Assembly: GCF_005938655.1 (NCBI RefSeq)
Contig: NZ_VCQT01000020.1
Span: 1 to 64,000, forward strand
Length of the DNA stretch: 64,000 nucleotides
Origin: Alloalcanivorax gelatiniphagus
GTDB lineage: Bacteria; Pseudomonadota; Gammaproteobacteria; Pseudomonadales; Alcanivoracaceae
Direction of reading: 5' to 3'
Shown: piece by piece, positions 38,188 to 47,997 of the stretch
Layout: the number at the start of each line of letters is the position of its first letter
How positions within the stretch are numbered: the stretch's first letter is position 1
Position numbers and translations under genes: made by a program
Notes under the pieces: model-generated
Told to the model about the DNA's origin: nothing
Database searches by the model: none
Seen by the model: the letters and a program-made list of their open reading frames with translations, nothing else

Positions 38188-38864
38188 GCGTGTCTCCGGC
38201 GGATTGGCAGGCGCTCTGGGTCAGCGTCAAGCTGGCGCTGATCAGCACCGCGCTGCTGCTGGTGCTGTGCACGCCGCTGGCCTGGTGGCTGGCGCGCCGC
38301 CGCCGGCGCGGCCAGGCGCTGCTGGAAGCGCTGCTGGCGCTGCCGCTGGTGCTGCCGCCCACGGTGCTGGGTTTCTATCTGCTGCTGTGGCTGGGGCCGA
38401 ACGGCCCCGGCGGTCAGTTGGCCGGCCTGTGGGGCGCCCACAGCCTGGCCTTTACCTTCACCGGCCTGGTGCTGGGCTCGGTGCTCTATTCGCTGCCGTT
38501 CGTGCTGCAACCCCTGAAAAACGCCTTCGTGACGGTGGACCAGGACACCCTGGACATGGCCGCCAGCCTGGGCGCCGCGCCCTGGGACCGGTTCCGCAAC
38601 GTGGTGCTGCCGCTGGCGCGCCCCGGCTATCTGTCCGCGGCGGTGCTGGGGTTCGCCCATACCCTGGGTGAGTTCGGCGTGGTGCTGATGATCGGCGGCA
38701 GCCTGGCCGGCGAGACCCGGGTGGCGTCGGTGGCGCTCTACGAACACGTGGAAGTGGGTGACTACGGCCAGGCGCACCGGCTGGCGCTGGTGCTGGTGTT
38801 GATGTCGCTGGTGCTGCTGTGGGGCCTGTTCCGCTGGCAGCGGCGGCCGGGAACCCTGACCTGA
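38184..38864 (+). CDS. modB: Molybdate ABC transporter permease
   Basis: A 226-residue integral membrane protein with five or six helices and the EAA-like loop SLGAAPWDRFRNVVLPLARPG, the contact point for ModC. The start is a GTG inside modA. It forms the channel of the ModABC importer that supplies molybdenum cofactor synthesis. Confidence 0.94.
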   Translation: MSVSPADWQALWVSVKLALISTALLLVLCTPLAWWLARRRRRGQALLEALLALPLVLPPTVLGFYLLLWLGPNGPGGQLAGLWGAHSLAFTFTGLVLGSVLYSLPFVLQPLKNAFVTVDQDTLDMAASLGAAPWDRFRNVVLPLARPGYLSAAVLGFAHTLGEFGVVLMIGGSLAGETRVASVALYEHVEVGDYGQAHRLALVLVLMSLVLLWGLFRWQRRPGTLT

Positions 38865-38876
38865 TGAGTGCCTGAT

Positions 38877-39923
38877 ATGAGTCTGCAGGTGGATATCAAA
38901 CTGCAACGGGGTGACTTCCGGCTGGCGGTGAACGGCCGGCTCCCCGAGCGCGGGGTGACCATCCTGTTCGGGCCCTCCGGCGCCGGCAAGAGCAGCCTGC
39001 TCAAGGCCATCGCCGGGCTGCAGCCGTGCCAGGGGCTGATCCGCTTCGCGGACCGGGTCTGGCAGGATGAGCGCGACAGCCTGCCGGCCCACCGTCGGCC
39101 GGTGGGGCTGATGCTGCAGAAACCCACCCTGTTTCCCCATCTGAGCGTGGCCGGCAATCTGACCTTCGCCGCCCGCCGCTCCGGCGCCGATGCCGGCCGC
39201 TGGCGGCAGGTGGTGGCGCTCACCGAGCTGCAGCCGCTGCTGGAGCGCGGCGTGGCCGGCCTGTCCGGCGGCGAGGCCCAGCGCGTGGCCCTGGCCCGGG
39301 CACTGCTCACGGAGCCGGATCTGCTGCTGCTGGACGAGCCCCTGTCGGCGCTGGATAGCGACCGCCGCCAGGCGCTGATGGCGGTGATCGCCCGGGTGGC
39401 GGAACGGCTGCCGGTGCTGTATGTGACCCACCAGCTGGAGGAGGTGATGACCCTGGGGGATCACCTGTGGTGGCTGGATCAGGGCGGGCTGCGGGAGCAG
39501 GGCGAACTCACCGAGCGGCTGGCCGGCCTGCACGGTCCCCTGGCCGCCGGTGGCCAGGCGGCGGTGGTGCTGCACACCCGGCATCGCCATTACGACCCGC
39601 AACACCATCTGCTGGAACTGGCCCTGGGCGAGCGGCTGCTGCGCCTGCCCGCCGACGGCCCCCGTGGCGATACGCCCCGTCTCAAGGTGGCGGCCCGGGA
39701 CGTGAGCCTGGCGCTCACCGCCGCCCGCGACTCCAGCGTGCTCAACATTTTGCCGGCCCGGGTGGACAGCCTGCGCGACCTGGGCCACGGACAGTGCCTG
39801 GTGCGCCTGGAATGCGAAGGGCAGTGGCTGCTGGCGCGGCTGTCCACCCTGTCCCGGGACAGCCTGGCGCTGCGGCCGGGCACCCCGGTGTACGCGCAGA
39901 TCAAGGCCGCCGCCCTGGTGTGA
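38877..39923 (+). CDS. modC: Molybdate ABC transporter ATP-binding protein
   Basis: A 348-residue ATPase: Walker A GPSGAGKSSLLKAIAG, signature LSGGEAQRVALARALL, Walker B LLLLDEPLSALD and H-loop YVTHQLEEV. The C-terminal 100 residues form the molybdate-responsive TOBE domain (NILPARVDSLRDLGHG). I chose the ATG at 38877 rather than the GTG three codons upstream. It closes the bolA-trhO-modABC run of same-strand genes. Confidence 0.94.
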   Translation: MSLQVDIKLQRGDFRLAVNGRLPERGVTILFGPSGAGKSSLLKAIAGLQPCQGLIRFADRVWQDERDSLPAHRRPVGLMLQKPTLFPHLSVAGNLTFAARRSGADAGRWRQVVALTELQPLLERGVAGLSGGEAQRVALARALLTEPDLLLLDEPLSALDSDRRQALMAVIARVAERLPVLYVTHQLEEVMTLGDHLWWLDQGGLREQGELTERLAGLHGPLAAGGQAAVVLHTRHRHYDPQHHLLELALGERLLRLPADGPRGDTPRLKVAARDVSLALTAARDSSVLNILPARVDSLRDLGHGQCLVRLECEGQWLLARLSTLSRDSLALRPGTPVYAQIKAAALV

Positions 39924-39988
39924 GGGGCAAGGGCTGCGCGGCCCGGCGGCGATCTGCTAATCTGCCGGGGGCGTCGCGGCTTGGGGGA

Positions 39989-40049
39989 GATCGCGGCTGA
40001 AGCCGCTCCTACGGCGAGCAATGGTTGGTAGGAGCAGCTTCAGCCGCGA
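39989..40049. repeat. Inverted REP pair
   Basis: Copies at about 39990–40012 and 40027–40049 (the second with a GAGCAGC variant) in opposite orientation separate modC from the next GMC gene. Confidence 0.83.
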
Positions 40050-40094
40050 TCAACCCAGACCGCCGGGGAACACCATGGACAGGGGGGAACAGAC

Positions 40095-41663
40095 ATGGAA
40101 AGCATCAATACGCTGATTATAGGCAGTGGCTTCGGCGGCTCGGTGATGGCCTGCCGGCTGGCGGAACGGGGCGAGCCGGTGGTGGTGCTGGAGCGCGGCC
40201 GGCGCTGGCGGCCGGAGGACTATCCCAGCGTCAGCCAGGATCACTGGTTCTGGGACGAGGACGAGCCGGAGCGCCAGAACGGCTGGCTGGATTTCCGCTA
40301 CTTCGGCGACATGAGCATCGCCCTGGGCGCCGGCGTCGGTGGCGGCTCGCTGATCTACGCCAATGTCAGCATCGAACCGCCGGCCCAGGTATTCGAACGG
40401 GGCTGGCCGGAGGCGATCAGCCACGCCGCCCTGAAACCCCATTACCGCACGGTGGGCCGCATGCTCAACGTGCAGAGCCTGCCCGACCGCCAATGGACCC
40501 CGCGCACCCGCCTGATGCACGAGTCCGCCGACAAGCTCGGCCACGGCCACCGCTTCCGGGTGGTGCCCCAGGCGGTGACCTTCGACCCGGACTGGCACGC
40601 CGGCCTGGACGACGCCTTCGACTACCGCCACAGCAAGCCCTGGACCAACGATCAGGGCCAGCGCCAGGGCACCTGCGTGCACTGCGGCAACTGCGACCTG
40701 GGCTGCCCGGTGCAGGCCAAGAACACCCTGGACCTGAACTACCTGGCGCGGGCCGAGGAGAAGGGCGCCGACGTGCGCCCGCTGCAGCAGGTGCGCTGGA
40801 TTCGGCCGCTGGAAGGGGGCGACTACGAAGTGGGCGTCCGGGACCTGGACGCCGGCGCCTGGCGCCGGCTGCGCGCCCGCCGGGTGATCGTCGCCGCCGG
40901 CAGTGTCGGCTCCACGGAACTGCTGCTGCGCTGCCGGGACCAGTACAAAACCCTGCCGCGCCTGAGCCGCGCCCTGGGCCGGGGCTGGACCAGCAACGGT
41001 GACTTCATGACCCCGGCGTTTTACCCGGACCGGGACATCGCCCCCACCCGGGGGCCGACCATCACCTCGGCCATCGATTACCTGGACGGCAGCGACGGCG
41101 GTGCCCGCTATTTCGTGGAAGACGGCGGCATTCCGGACCTGCTCGGCAACTGGCTGGACCGGGCCGGCCGGCATCCGCGCCTGGCCCGCACCCGCCTGGG
41201 CGCGGCGCTGCTGGAGTATGGCCGCGACAGCAATCCCTTCGCCGGCATGATGCTGTGGTTCGGGCAGGCCATCGACGGCCCCGGCGGCGAATTTTCCCTG
41301 GCGCGGCGCTGGTACGCACCCTGGAAAAAGGACCGCCTGCGGCTGAAATGGGATTACCGGTTCGCCGAAAAAGCGGTGCAGGGCCTGGCCAACCGCCACC
41401 TGCGCCTGACCGAGGCCACCGGCGGCCGCGCCATGACCCCGGCCACCTGGCGTTGGTTCCGGAACCTGGTCACGCCACACCCGCTGGGCGGCTGCAATAT
41501 GGCCGATACCGTGAAACAGGGCGTGGTGAACCACGCCGGAGAAGTGTTCAATTATCCGGGACTGTATGTGGTGGACGGCGCCACGGTGCCGCGGGCCCTG
41601 GGGCTCAATCCGTCACGCACCATCGCCGCCCTGGCGGAGCACGCCGCCGCCTGCTGGCGCTGA
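40095..41663 (+). CDS. GMC oxidoreductase of the cholesterol-oxidase type
   Basis: A 522-residue flavoenzyme: FAD motif TLIIGSGFGGSVMACRLAER, signature GAGVGGGSLIYANVSIEPP, an unusual cysteine cluster CVHCGNCDLGCPVQAKNTLD and the C-terminal HPLGGCNMADT … LGLNPSRTIAALAEHAA. The arrangement is that of cholesterol-oxidase-like GMC proteins, which in gammaproteobacteria often act on unknown alcohols or sterols. It has no signal peptide. A small Pro/Ala-rich protein gene follows after 37 bp. Confidence 0.88.
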   Translation: MESINTLIIGSGFGGSVMACRLAERGEPVVVLERGRRWRPEDYPSVSQDHWFWDEDEPERQNGWLDFRYFGDMSIALGAGVGGGSLIYANVSIEPPAQVFERGWPEAISHAALKPHYRTVGRMLNVQSLPDRQWTPRTRLMHESADKLGHGHRFRVVPQAVTFDPDWHAGLDDAFDYRHSKPWTNDQGQRQGTCVHCGNCDLGCPVQAKNTLDLNYLARAEEKGADVRPLQQVRWIRPLEGGDYEVGVRDLDAGAWRRLRARRVIVAAGSVGSTELLLRCRDQYKTLPRLSRALGRGWTSNGDFMTPAFYPDRDIAPTRGPTITSAIDYLDGSDGGARYFVEDGGIPDLLGNWLDRAGRHPRLARTRLGAALLEYGRDSNPFAGMMLWFGQAIDGPGGEFSLARRWYAPWKKDRLRLKWDYRFAEKAVQGLANRHLRLTEATGGRAMTPATWRWFRNLVTPHPLGGCNMADTVKQGVVNHAGEVFNYPGLYVVDGATVPRALGLNPSRTIAALAEHAAACWR

Positions 41664-41700
41664 CTGCCTGTCCCTGGATGAACCGAGTGGGGGAAGCACC

Positions 41701-42366
41701 ATGAACGACGACGCCCGATTCCATGTGGTGATCACCGGCGAAACGCTGGGCGGCGCCGACCCGGATCAGGTGGCGGCACGGCTGGCTAAGCTGTTCAAGA
41801 TGCCGGAGAGCAAGGCCCGGCAATTGATCGGCGGCGGACCCCGGGCGGTCAAGAAGGACGCGGACGAAGCCACCGCCCGGAAATTCCAGGTGGCCCTGCG
41901 TCAGGCCGGTGCCCGCTGCGAACTGAAGCCGGCCGGCCCGGTGCCCGCTGCCACCACCGCGCCCCCTGCCCAGAGCGCTCCAGCAGCCCAGAGCGTGCCG
42001 GCCGCCTCGACCGCAGCCGCCGCGCGGAACGCGCTCGCCGACCAGACCGCACCGCCTGCCCAGGCCGCTCCCGCTGCCCCGACGGCGCAGCCGGCAGCCG
42101 GGGCTCCCGGCCCGGTCACCGGCGGTGAACTGGAAACCGTGGGCACCCTGCGTACCGGCGGCACCGGTTTTACCGGACCCTTTCAAGTGGCCCCGGTGGG
42201 GGCGGATCTGGATACCAAGGAAAGGTCGGCCCCGGCGCCGGCGCCGGACACCAGCCACCTGTCCATGGCCGAGCCCGGCGCGGTAATCGAAACGCTGAAG
42301 CGGGAGGAGGCGGTAAGTGTGCCGGACACCGGCCATCTGTCGCTGGTCGGGGAGGATCGCCGCTAA
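41701..42366 (+). CDS. Protein with small N-terminal alpha/beta domain and Pro/Ala-rich tail
   Basis: 221 residues. The first 75 or so (HVVITGETLGGADPDQVAAR, LAKLFKMPESKARQLIGGG, then AVKKDADEATARKFQVALR) form a compact domain also seen at the N-terminus of other gammaproteobacterial proteins, where it precedes membrane segments. The rest is Ala/Pro/Thr/Gln-rich low complexity (about residues 80–135), then two related DTSHLSMAEPG / DTGHLSLVGED motifs near the end. I chose the ATG at 41701, with a GGGGGAAG site. Function unknown. Confidence 0.7.
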   Translation: MNDDARFHVVITGETLGGADPDQVAARLAKLFKMPESKARQLIGGGPRAVKKDADEATARKFQVALRQAGARCELKPAGPVPAATTAPPAQSAPAAQSVPAASTAAAARNALADQTAPPAQAAPAAPTAQPAAGAPGPVTGGELETVGTLRTGGTGFTGPFQVAPVGADLDTKERSAPAPAPDTSHLSMAEPGAVIETLKREEAVSVPDTGHLSLVGEDRR

Positions 42367-42416
42367 AGCGCCACGCCGCCCGGCCGCCCCTACACCGGTT
42401 CCATATCACCGGGTCC

Positions 42417-42440
42417 TGTAGGAGCGGCTTCAGCCGCGAT
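42417..42440. repeat. Single REP-like palindrome
   Basis: One inverted-orientation copy lies between the Pro/Ala-rich protein gene and the convergent UPF0149 gene. It is followed by three CGCGATCA(G/A)CCTT short direct repeats at about 42434–42487, the last reaching into the stop of the UPF0149 gene. Confidence 0.78.
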
Positions 42441-42479
42441 CAGCCTTTGGCCCTCGCGATCAACCTTTGGCCCCCGCGA

Positions 42480-43016
42480 TCAGCCTTCCGGCCCCTGAGA
42501 GTGCAGCAAAATCTCCTCAAGCACATCCGGAATCCCCCGGCCCATCTGGCGCACCAGCTTCTCGTCACGCCACACCTCGTCCAGCTCCGGGTCCTCGTCG
42601 ACGCCGGAAATCAGGATCATGGGCAGCAGCCAGTTGGCCATGGTGTCGTCTTCGTCGTCCTCGGTGAACCACTGCTGCTCGTGCAGGAACACGCCGCTGA
42701 GAAAGCCCGCGCACCAGGACGCCAGGTCATTACCGTCGTCCTCCTGGTAGGGGTCCAGCAGGCAGGGCAGGGTGATCCGCTCGCCGGCCAGGGTGTCGGT
42801 GAGCAGGCGCGCGCGCAGTTCGTCCAGGGCGGCGGCCACCGCCTCCGGCAGCGGCATTTCCAGGGCGGTGCTGAAATCCTCCGGCCCCTGGTAGGGGCCC
42901 ACGGCGAAAGCGCACAGCAGGCCGTGGGTCTCCACCCAGGTAGGGGCCTCTTCGCCCTGGTCGGCGAAATAGTGGGTGACGGTGTCCTTGAGCTGAGGAT
43001 TGGCGATGCTGGTCAT
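42480..43016 (-). CDS. UPF0149/YecA–YgfB family protein
   Basis: A 178-residue acidic protein. The family core DLASWCAGFLSGVFLHEQQW and the downstream DDEDDTMANWLLPMILISG are typical of the UPF0149 group. No SEC-C zinc motif follows, so it is nearer to YgfB-type members. Function is poorly defined; YgfB-type proteins modulate ampicillin tolerance regulators in some pseudomonads. I chose the ATG at 43016. Confidence 0.82.
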   Translation of the reverse strand: MTSIANPQLKDTVTHYFADQGEEAPTWVETHGLLCAFAVGPYQGPEDFSTALEMPLPEAVAAALDELRARLLTDTLAGERITLPCLLDPYQEDDGNDLASWCAGFLSGVFLHEQQWFTEDDEDDTMANWLLPMILISGVDEDPELDEVWRDEKLVRQMGRGIPDVLEEILLHSQGPEG

Positions 43017-43145
43017 GGGGTCCTGGCGGGTTGCGGGCACGGGCCCTCAGGATACCCGTTCGCCGGCGCCGCGCCCAGCCGGGGCCTTGCCGGAAGCGCC
43101 CGGGGCTTCTACTCTCAGTGACCCCGAAAACAAGGAGAATCGGAT

Positions 43146-43946
43146 ATGCCTTCATCGTCGTTAGCGGATCAGGTGGTCTGGATCACCGGCGCGTCCTCCG
43201 GCATCGGCGAGGCGGCGGCGGCGGAATACGCCCGTTACGGCGCGCGTCTGGTGCTGTCCGCCCGCCGCCGGGAGGAGTTGGAGCGGGTGCGCGCCGGCCT
43301 GGTCAACGCCGAGGAGCATCTGGTGGTGCCGCTGGACCTGGCCGACGAAGCCGCCATGGAGCCGGCCACCGAGCAGGTGCTCAACCACTTCGGCCGCATC
43401 GACCAGGTGGTGCACAACGGCGGCATTTCCCAGCGCGCCCTGGCCCGCGACACCAGCCTGGCGGTGGACCGGCGCATGATGGAGGTGAATTACTTCGGCA
43501 CCGTGGCGCTGACCAAGGCGGTGCTGCCCGCCTTCCTGCGCCAGGGCGGCGGCCGGTTCGTGGTGGTCACCTCGTTGGTGGGCGAGCTGCCGACCCCGAA
43601 GCGCTCCGCCTACAGCGCCAGCAAACATGCCCTGCACGGCTTTTTCGAGGCGCTGCGCGCCGAGGAGTATGAGAACGGCGTGCGCGTGACCATGGTGCTG
43701 CCCGGCTTTATTCATACCCGGTTGTCCTACAACGCGCTGGTCGGCGACGGCAGCGCCCAGGGTACCCTGGACGACGCCCAGGCCAACGGCATGGACGCGG
43801 CGGAGTGCGGGCGCCGGCTGGTGGAGGCCGTGCAGCGTGGCCGCGATCAGGTTATCATCGCCGGCCGCGAGGGCGCGGGCGTCTACCTGAAGCGTTGGGC
43901 GCCGCCGCTGTACCGTCGCGTCATCCGCAAAATCAAGGTGACCTGA
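43146..43946 (+). CDS. Short-chain dehydrogenase/reductase
   Basis: A 266-residue classical SDR: cofactor motif [23 protein letters not shown]-equivalent HNGGIS, and active-site YSASK (tyrosine about residue 158). The arginine in [11 protein letters not shown] suggests NADP preference. A basic C-terminal tail ([19 protein letters not shown]) resembles membrane-associating DHRS7-like members. Substrate unknown. AAGGAG precedes the ATG. Confidence 0.88.
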   Translation: MPSSSLADQVVWITGASSGIGEAAAAEYARYGARLVLSARRREELERVRAGLVNAEEHLVVPLDLADEAAMEPATEQVLNHFGRIDQVVHNGGISQRALARDTSLAVDRRMMEVNYFGTVALTKAVLPAFLRQGGGRFVVVTSLVGELPTPKRSAYSASKHALHGFFEALRAEEYENGVRVTMVLPGFIHTRLSYNALVGDGSAQGTLDDAQANGMDAAECGRRLVEAVQRGRDQVIIAGREGAGVYLKRWAPPLYRRVIRKIKVT

Positions 43947-43953
43947 TCTTTCC

Positions 43954-43976
43954 GTAGGAGCGGCCCCGGCCGCGAG
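43954..43976. repeat. Divergent REP-like palindrome in the ttcA leader
   Basis: CGTAGGAGCGGCCCCGGCCGCGAG keeps the tail and palindromic arms but has a diverged centre. It ends five bases before the ttcA ATG. Confidence 0.65.
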
Positions 43977-43980
43977 TGCC

Positions 43981-44838
43981 ATGAACGCAGATACCCTGGA
44001 CGCCAAAAAACGCACCCGCCTCAACAAGCTGCAGAAGAAGCTGCGGCGGGAAACCGGCCGTGCCATCGCCGATTTCAATATGATCGAGGAAGGCGACCGC
44101 ATCATGGTGTGCCTGTCCGGTGGCAAGGACTCGTACACCATGCTGGAGATTCTGCGCAATCTGCAGCACTCGGCGCCGGTGCACTTCGAACTGGTGGCGG
44201 TGAACCTGGACCAGAAACAGCCCGGCTTTCCGGAGCATGTGCTGCCCGAGTACCTGGAACGGGAAGGGGTGGCCTACCACATCCTGGAAAAGGACACCTA
44301 TTCCATCGTCAAGGAGAAGGTGCCGGAGGGTAAAACCACCTGCGCGCTGTGTTCCCGTCTGCGCCGGGGCAGCCTGTATGGCTTCGCCGAGGAAATCGGC
44401 GCCAACAAGATCGCCCTGGGCCACCACCGGGACGACATCGTGGAAACCCTGTTTCTCAACATGTTCTTCGGCGGCAAGATGAAGGCCATGCCGCCCAAGC
44501 TGCGCAGTGACGACAACAAGCACATCGTGATCCGGCCGCTGGCCTACTGCCGCGAAAAGGACATCGTTGAATTCGCCGCCTTCAAGGAATTTCCGATCAT
44601 TCCCTGCAACCTCTGTGGCTCCCAGGAGAACCTGCAGCGCCAGGCGGTGAAGGAAATGCTCAATCGCTGGGACAAGCAGTTTCCCGGGCGCATCGAGAAC
44701 ATCTTCTCGGCGATCGGCAACGTGGCGCCCTCCCAGCTGGCCGACACGCGCCTGTTTGATTTCGAGAACCTGGAAAACGGCCAGCAGCGCGGCGGTGCCG
44801 CCGCCCATCGGCTGGACGTGGTCAACCTGTTCCAATAA
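43981..44838 (+). CDS. ttcA: tRNA 2-thiocytidine(32) synthetase TtcA
   Basis: A 285-residue PP-loop ATPase that thiolates cytidine 32 of tRNAs with an iron–sulfur cluster. The PP-loop [15 protein letters not shown] is near residue 42, with the catalytic CxxC pairs [10 protein letters not shown] and IIPCNLCGS. The [19 protein letters not shown] segment is diagnostic. The start aligns with homologues. The only AGGAG upstream lies inside a diverged REP, about 19 bp from the ATG, so ribosome binding may be weak or unusual. Confidence 0.95.
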   Translation: MNADTLDAKKRTRLNKLQKKLRRETGRAIADFNMIEEGDRIMVCLSGGKDSYTMLEILRNLQHSAPVHFELVAVNLDQKQPGFPEHVLPEYLEREGVAYHILEKDTYSIVKEKVPEGKTTCALCSRLRRGSLYGFAEEIGANKIALGHHRDDIVETLFLNMFFGGKMKAMPPKLRSDDNKHIVIRPLAYCREKDIVEFAAFKEFPIIPCNLCGSQENLQRQAVKEMLNRWDKQFPGRIENIFSAIGNVAPSQLADTRLFDFENLENGQQRGGAAAHRLDVVNLFQ

Positions 44839-44998
44839 CGATCGGCGGTGATCGTTCATTTTCCGTGACCGATGCGTCACGACGGCACGGCCCCACCGCA
44901 TGATTCACGGCGGTCTTTCCGGTAAAATGCCGCCGCTTTCCGGCCAGCACGCGTTGCCCTGGCCTCGTATCGACTCTCGACCTGAAAGGTAGGAGCAC

Positions 44999-47158
44999 AT
45001 GACCGATCGCATCCAAAAAGGCGGCCTGGAAGTCGCTAAAGAACTCCATGATCTGGTGGCCAACGAGATCGCCCCGGGCACCGGCGTGGATCCGGAGCAC
45101 GTCTGGGCCGAGCTGGAAAAAATCCTTGCCGACCTGGCGCCGCGCAACAAGGCGCTGCTCGCCAAGCGTGAGGACATCCAGAAGAAAATCGACGCCTGGC
45201 ACCTGGATCGCAAGGGTCAGAAGATCGATCCGGCGGAGTACAAGTCGTTCCTCCAGGAACTGGACTACCTGCTCCCCGAAGGCGGTGACTTCAAGATCAG
45301 CACCAAGAACGTGGACGAGGAATTCGCCCACATCGCCGGCCCGCAGCTGGTGGTGCCGGTGCGCAACGCCCGCTTCGCCCTGAACGCCGCCAACGCCCGC
45401 TGGGGCAGCCTCTACGATGCCCTGTACGGCACCGACATGATTTCCGACGAGGGCGGCGCCGAGAAAGGCGGCGCCTACAATCCCAAGCGCGGCGCCAAGG
45501 TGATTGCCTACGCCCGGGACTTCCTGGACAAGTATTTCCCGCTGGCCAGCGGCTCCCACAAGGACAGCACCGGCTACGCCATCGACGGCGGCAAACTGGT
45601 GGTGCGCCTCAAGGACGGCGAATCCGGCCTGAAAGACGAAAGTCAGCTGCAGGGCTACCGGGGCGACGCCGCCCGACCGGACGGCGTGCTGCTCAAGCAC
45701 AATAACCTGCACGCGGAAATCCAGGTGGACGATCAGCACCCGATCGGCGCCGAGGACCCGGCCCACGTCAAGGACGTGCTGATGGAATCCGCCGTCACCA
45801 CCATCCAGGACTGCGAGGACTCGGTGGCCGCGGTGGACGCGGAAGAGAAGGTCGAGGTGTACCGCAACTGGCTGGGCCTGATGAAGGGCGACCTGAAGGA
45901 ATCCTTCGAGAAAGCCGGCCGCACCCTGACCCGCGAACTGAACCCGGACCGGGAATACACCGCTCTGGACGGCGGCACCCTGGTACTGCCGGGCCGCTCC
46001 CTGATGCTGGTGCGTAACGTGGGCCACCTGATGACCAACCCGGCCATTCTCTTCAAGGGCGAAGAAATTCCGGAAGGCATCATGGACGCCATGTTCACCG
46101 TACTGGCGGCCATGCACGATCTGAAGAAAACCGACGGCGCGCGCAACAGCCGCACCGGCTCCGTGTACATCGTTAAGCCGAAGATGCACGGCCCCGAGGA
46201 AGTGGCCTTCGCCGTGGAGCTGTTCGAGCGCGTGGAAGACGCCCTGGGTCTGGAACGCAACACGCTCAAGATCGGCATCATGGACGAAGAACGCCGCACC
46301 ACCGTGAACCTGAAGGAGTGCATCCGCGCCGCCAAGGACCGGGTGATCTTCATCAACACCGGCTTCCTGGACCGCACCGGCGACGAAATCCACACCTCCA
46401 TGGAAGCCGGCCCCATGGCCCGCAAGGGCGACATGAAAGGCATGCCGTGGATCAACGCCTACGAGGCCTGGAACGTGGACATCGGTCTGGAATGCGGCCT
46501 GAAAGGCGTGGCCCAGATCGGCAAGGGCATGTGGGCGAAGCCGGACGAGATGGCGGAAATGATGGCCACCAAGGCCGGCCACCCGAAAGCCGGCGCCAAC
46601 TGCGCCTGGGTGCCGTCGCCCACCGCCGCCACCCTGCACGCCATGCACTACCACGAAGTGAACGTGCAGGAGGTCCAGGACCAGCTGGCCAGCCGTCAGC
46701 GCGCTTCCCTGGACGACATCCTCACCATCCCGCTGCTCGACCGTGAGCTCAGCGACGAGGACATCCAGCAGGAACTGGACAACAACGCCCAGGGCATCCT
46801 TGGCTATGTGGTGCGCTGGATCGACCAGGGCGTGGGCTGCTCCAAGGTACCGGACATCAACAACGTGGGTCTGATGGAAGACCGGGCCACCTGCCGGATC
46901 TCCAGCCAGCACATCGCCAACTGGCTGCACCATGGCATCGTCACCGAGGAACAGGTGATGGCGTCCATGAAGCGCATGGCCGAAGTGGTGGACCAGCAGA
47001 ACGCCGGTGACCCGACCTATGTGAACATGGCCCCCGGTTTCAACGGCAAGGCCTTCCAGGCCTCCTGCGACCTGGTGTTCAAGGGCTGCGAACAGCCCAG
47101 CGGCTACACCGAACCGGTCCTGCACCGCCGTCGCCTGGAACTCAAAGGCGAAGCCTGA
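44999..47158 (+). CDS. glcB: Malate synthase G
   Basis: A 719-residue monomeric malate synthase that condenses glyoxylate and acetyl-CoA, the second glyoxylate-shunt step needed for growth on C2 units from alkanes or fatty acids. Signature segments are NYFVGPQ-like [37 protein letters not shown] (catalytic acidic residues), [13 protein letters not shown] and [21 protein letters not shown] precedes the ATG and an intrinsic terminator follows. No isocitrate lyase is nearby. Confidence 0.96.
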   Translation: MTDRIQKGGLEVAKELHDLVANEIAPGTGVDPEHVWAELEKILADLAPRNKALLAKREDIQKKIDAWHLDRKGQKIDPAEYKSFLQELDYLLPEGGDFKISTKNVDEEFAHIAGPQLVVPVRNARFALNAANARWGSLYDALYGTDMISDEGGAEKGGAYNPKRGAKVIAYARDFLDKYFPLASGSHKDSTGYAIDGGKLVVRLKDGESGLKDESQLQGYRGDAARPDGVLLKHNNLHAEIQVDDQHPIGAEDPAHVKDVLMESAVTTIQDCEDSVAAVDAEEKVEVYRNWLGLMKGDLKESFEKAGRTLTRELNPDREYTALDGGTLVLPGRSLMLVRNVGHLMTNPAILFKGEEIPEGIMDAMFTVLAAMHDLKKTDGARNSRTGSVYIVKPKMHGPEEVAFAVELFERVEDALGLERNTLKIGIMDEERRTTVNLKECIRAAKDRVIFINTGFLDRTGDEIHTSMEAGPMARKGDMKGMPWINAYEAWNVDIGLECGLKGVAQIGKGMWAKPDEMAEMMATKAGHPKAGANCAWVPSPTAATLHAMHYHEVNVQEVQDQLASRQRASLDDILTIPLLDRELSDEDIQQELDNNAQGILGYVVRWIDQGVGCSKVPDINNVGLMEDRATCRISSQHIANWLHHGIVTEEQVMASMKRMAEVVDQQNAGDPTYVNMAPGFNGKAFQASCDLVFKGCEQPSGYTEPVLHRRRLELKGEA

Positions 47159-47165
47159 CCCTCGC

Positions 47166-47194
47166 AAAAGCCCGGCTCCGCCGGGCTTTTTTTT
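47166..47194 (+). terminator. Intrinsic terminator of glcB
   Basis: AAAAGCCCGG, loop CTCCG, CCGGGCTTTT followed by TTTT. It starts eight bases after the glcB stop. Confidence 0.93.
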
Positions 47195-47334
47195 GTTCAT
47201 CACGTCCAGCCGGGGGGCGGTGAACCTTTTTGCCCGCCAAAATCACACAGCGATGCGCCGGTCCCCGATCATCCCTTGAGAAGCCCCCACCCCGAGGTTC
47301 TAATAGAGGGCTAAATAAAAAGGGGAGTTTGACC

Positions 47335-47586
47335 ATGGATACGGTACATGCACGCATGACCAATCTGTTTCTCCAGCTCGGCCTTGATGCCAGCCCGCGG
47401 GGCATCGAGGATTTTATCGCCGGGCATGACCTGCCACCGGAAGTGAATATCGTCGACGCGCCGTTCTGGAACGAGGGGCAACGGCAACTGCTGCGTGAAC
47501 TGCTGAACAGCGACGCGGAATGGGCGTTGGTGGTGGACCAGCTGAACGAGTCGCTCCATGAACAACAGGGGGGAGGCCGTTCGTGA
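47335..47586 (+). CDS. DUF2789 family small protein
   Basis: An 83-residue acidic helical protein (FLQLGLDASPRGIEDFIAGH and the RQLLRELLNSDAEWALVVDQ stretch), matching the DUF2789 family found across gammaproteobacteria. Function unknown. I chose the ATG at 47335, with AGGGGAG upstream. It overlaps the next gene by four bases. Confidence 0.83.
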   Translation: MDTVHARMTNLFLQLGLDASPRGIEDFIAGHDLPPEVNIVDAPFWNEGQRQLLRELLNSDAEWALVVDQLNESLHEQQGGGRS

Positions 47587-47996
47587 ACCGTACTGTCTTT
47601 GTCGGCGCTCATTTCAAACCGACCTACAAGAAAGTGACCGTGGAGGTCGCCACCGGGGAAACCAAACGCGGCCTGTTCGGCGGTGAAAAAGCGGTGACCC
47701 GCGAGGAAAAACGTCTGCAGCAAGTGGGCTGGTCCGACCGGGAGATCGACGGCCCGCGCCTGGCCCGTGACTTGGATGAAGCGATTCAGGAACTGAACCG
47801 GGAAGACTACGAGGTAATCAGCGTGACCCCGGTAACCTCCGGCGCCTATCGCTTCCAGTACAGCGACGAAGACATTTCCAGCAGCCGCCGCGTGTTCGGC
47901 GACACCGAGCGTGTGACCGGCGGCGGCAGTTACGGCTACGGCTATGGCTACAGCTACACCGAAGGCATGCTCATCCTCGCCCGCCACAAACCCTGA
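47583..47996 (+). CDS. Small protein with Gly/Tyr-rich turn
   Basis: 137 residues starting at a GTG that overlaps the DUF2789 gene. It is charged and mostly beta (RTVFVGAHFKPTYKKVTVEV), has a helix (ARDLDEAIQELNREDYEVIS) and a striking GGSYGYGYGYSYTEG stretch near residues 116–130. No signal peptide. I do not recognise the family. The stop at 47996 touches the left end of a MITE-like element. Confidence 0.7.
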   Translation: MNRTVFVGAHFKPTYKKVTVEVATGETKRGLFGGEKAVTREEKRLQQVGWSDREIDGPRLARDLDEAIQELNREDYEVISVTPVTSGAYRFQYSDEDISSSRRVFGDTERVTGGGSYGYGYGYSYTEGMLILARHKP

Positions 47997-47997
47997 A

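Noticed and set aside
44822-47203. Open frame of 793 codons on the minus strand opposite glcB
   Set aside because: Composition is His/Gly/Val-rich shadow coding; malate synthase G on the plus strand is certain.
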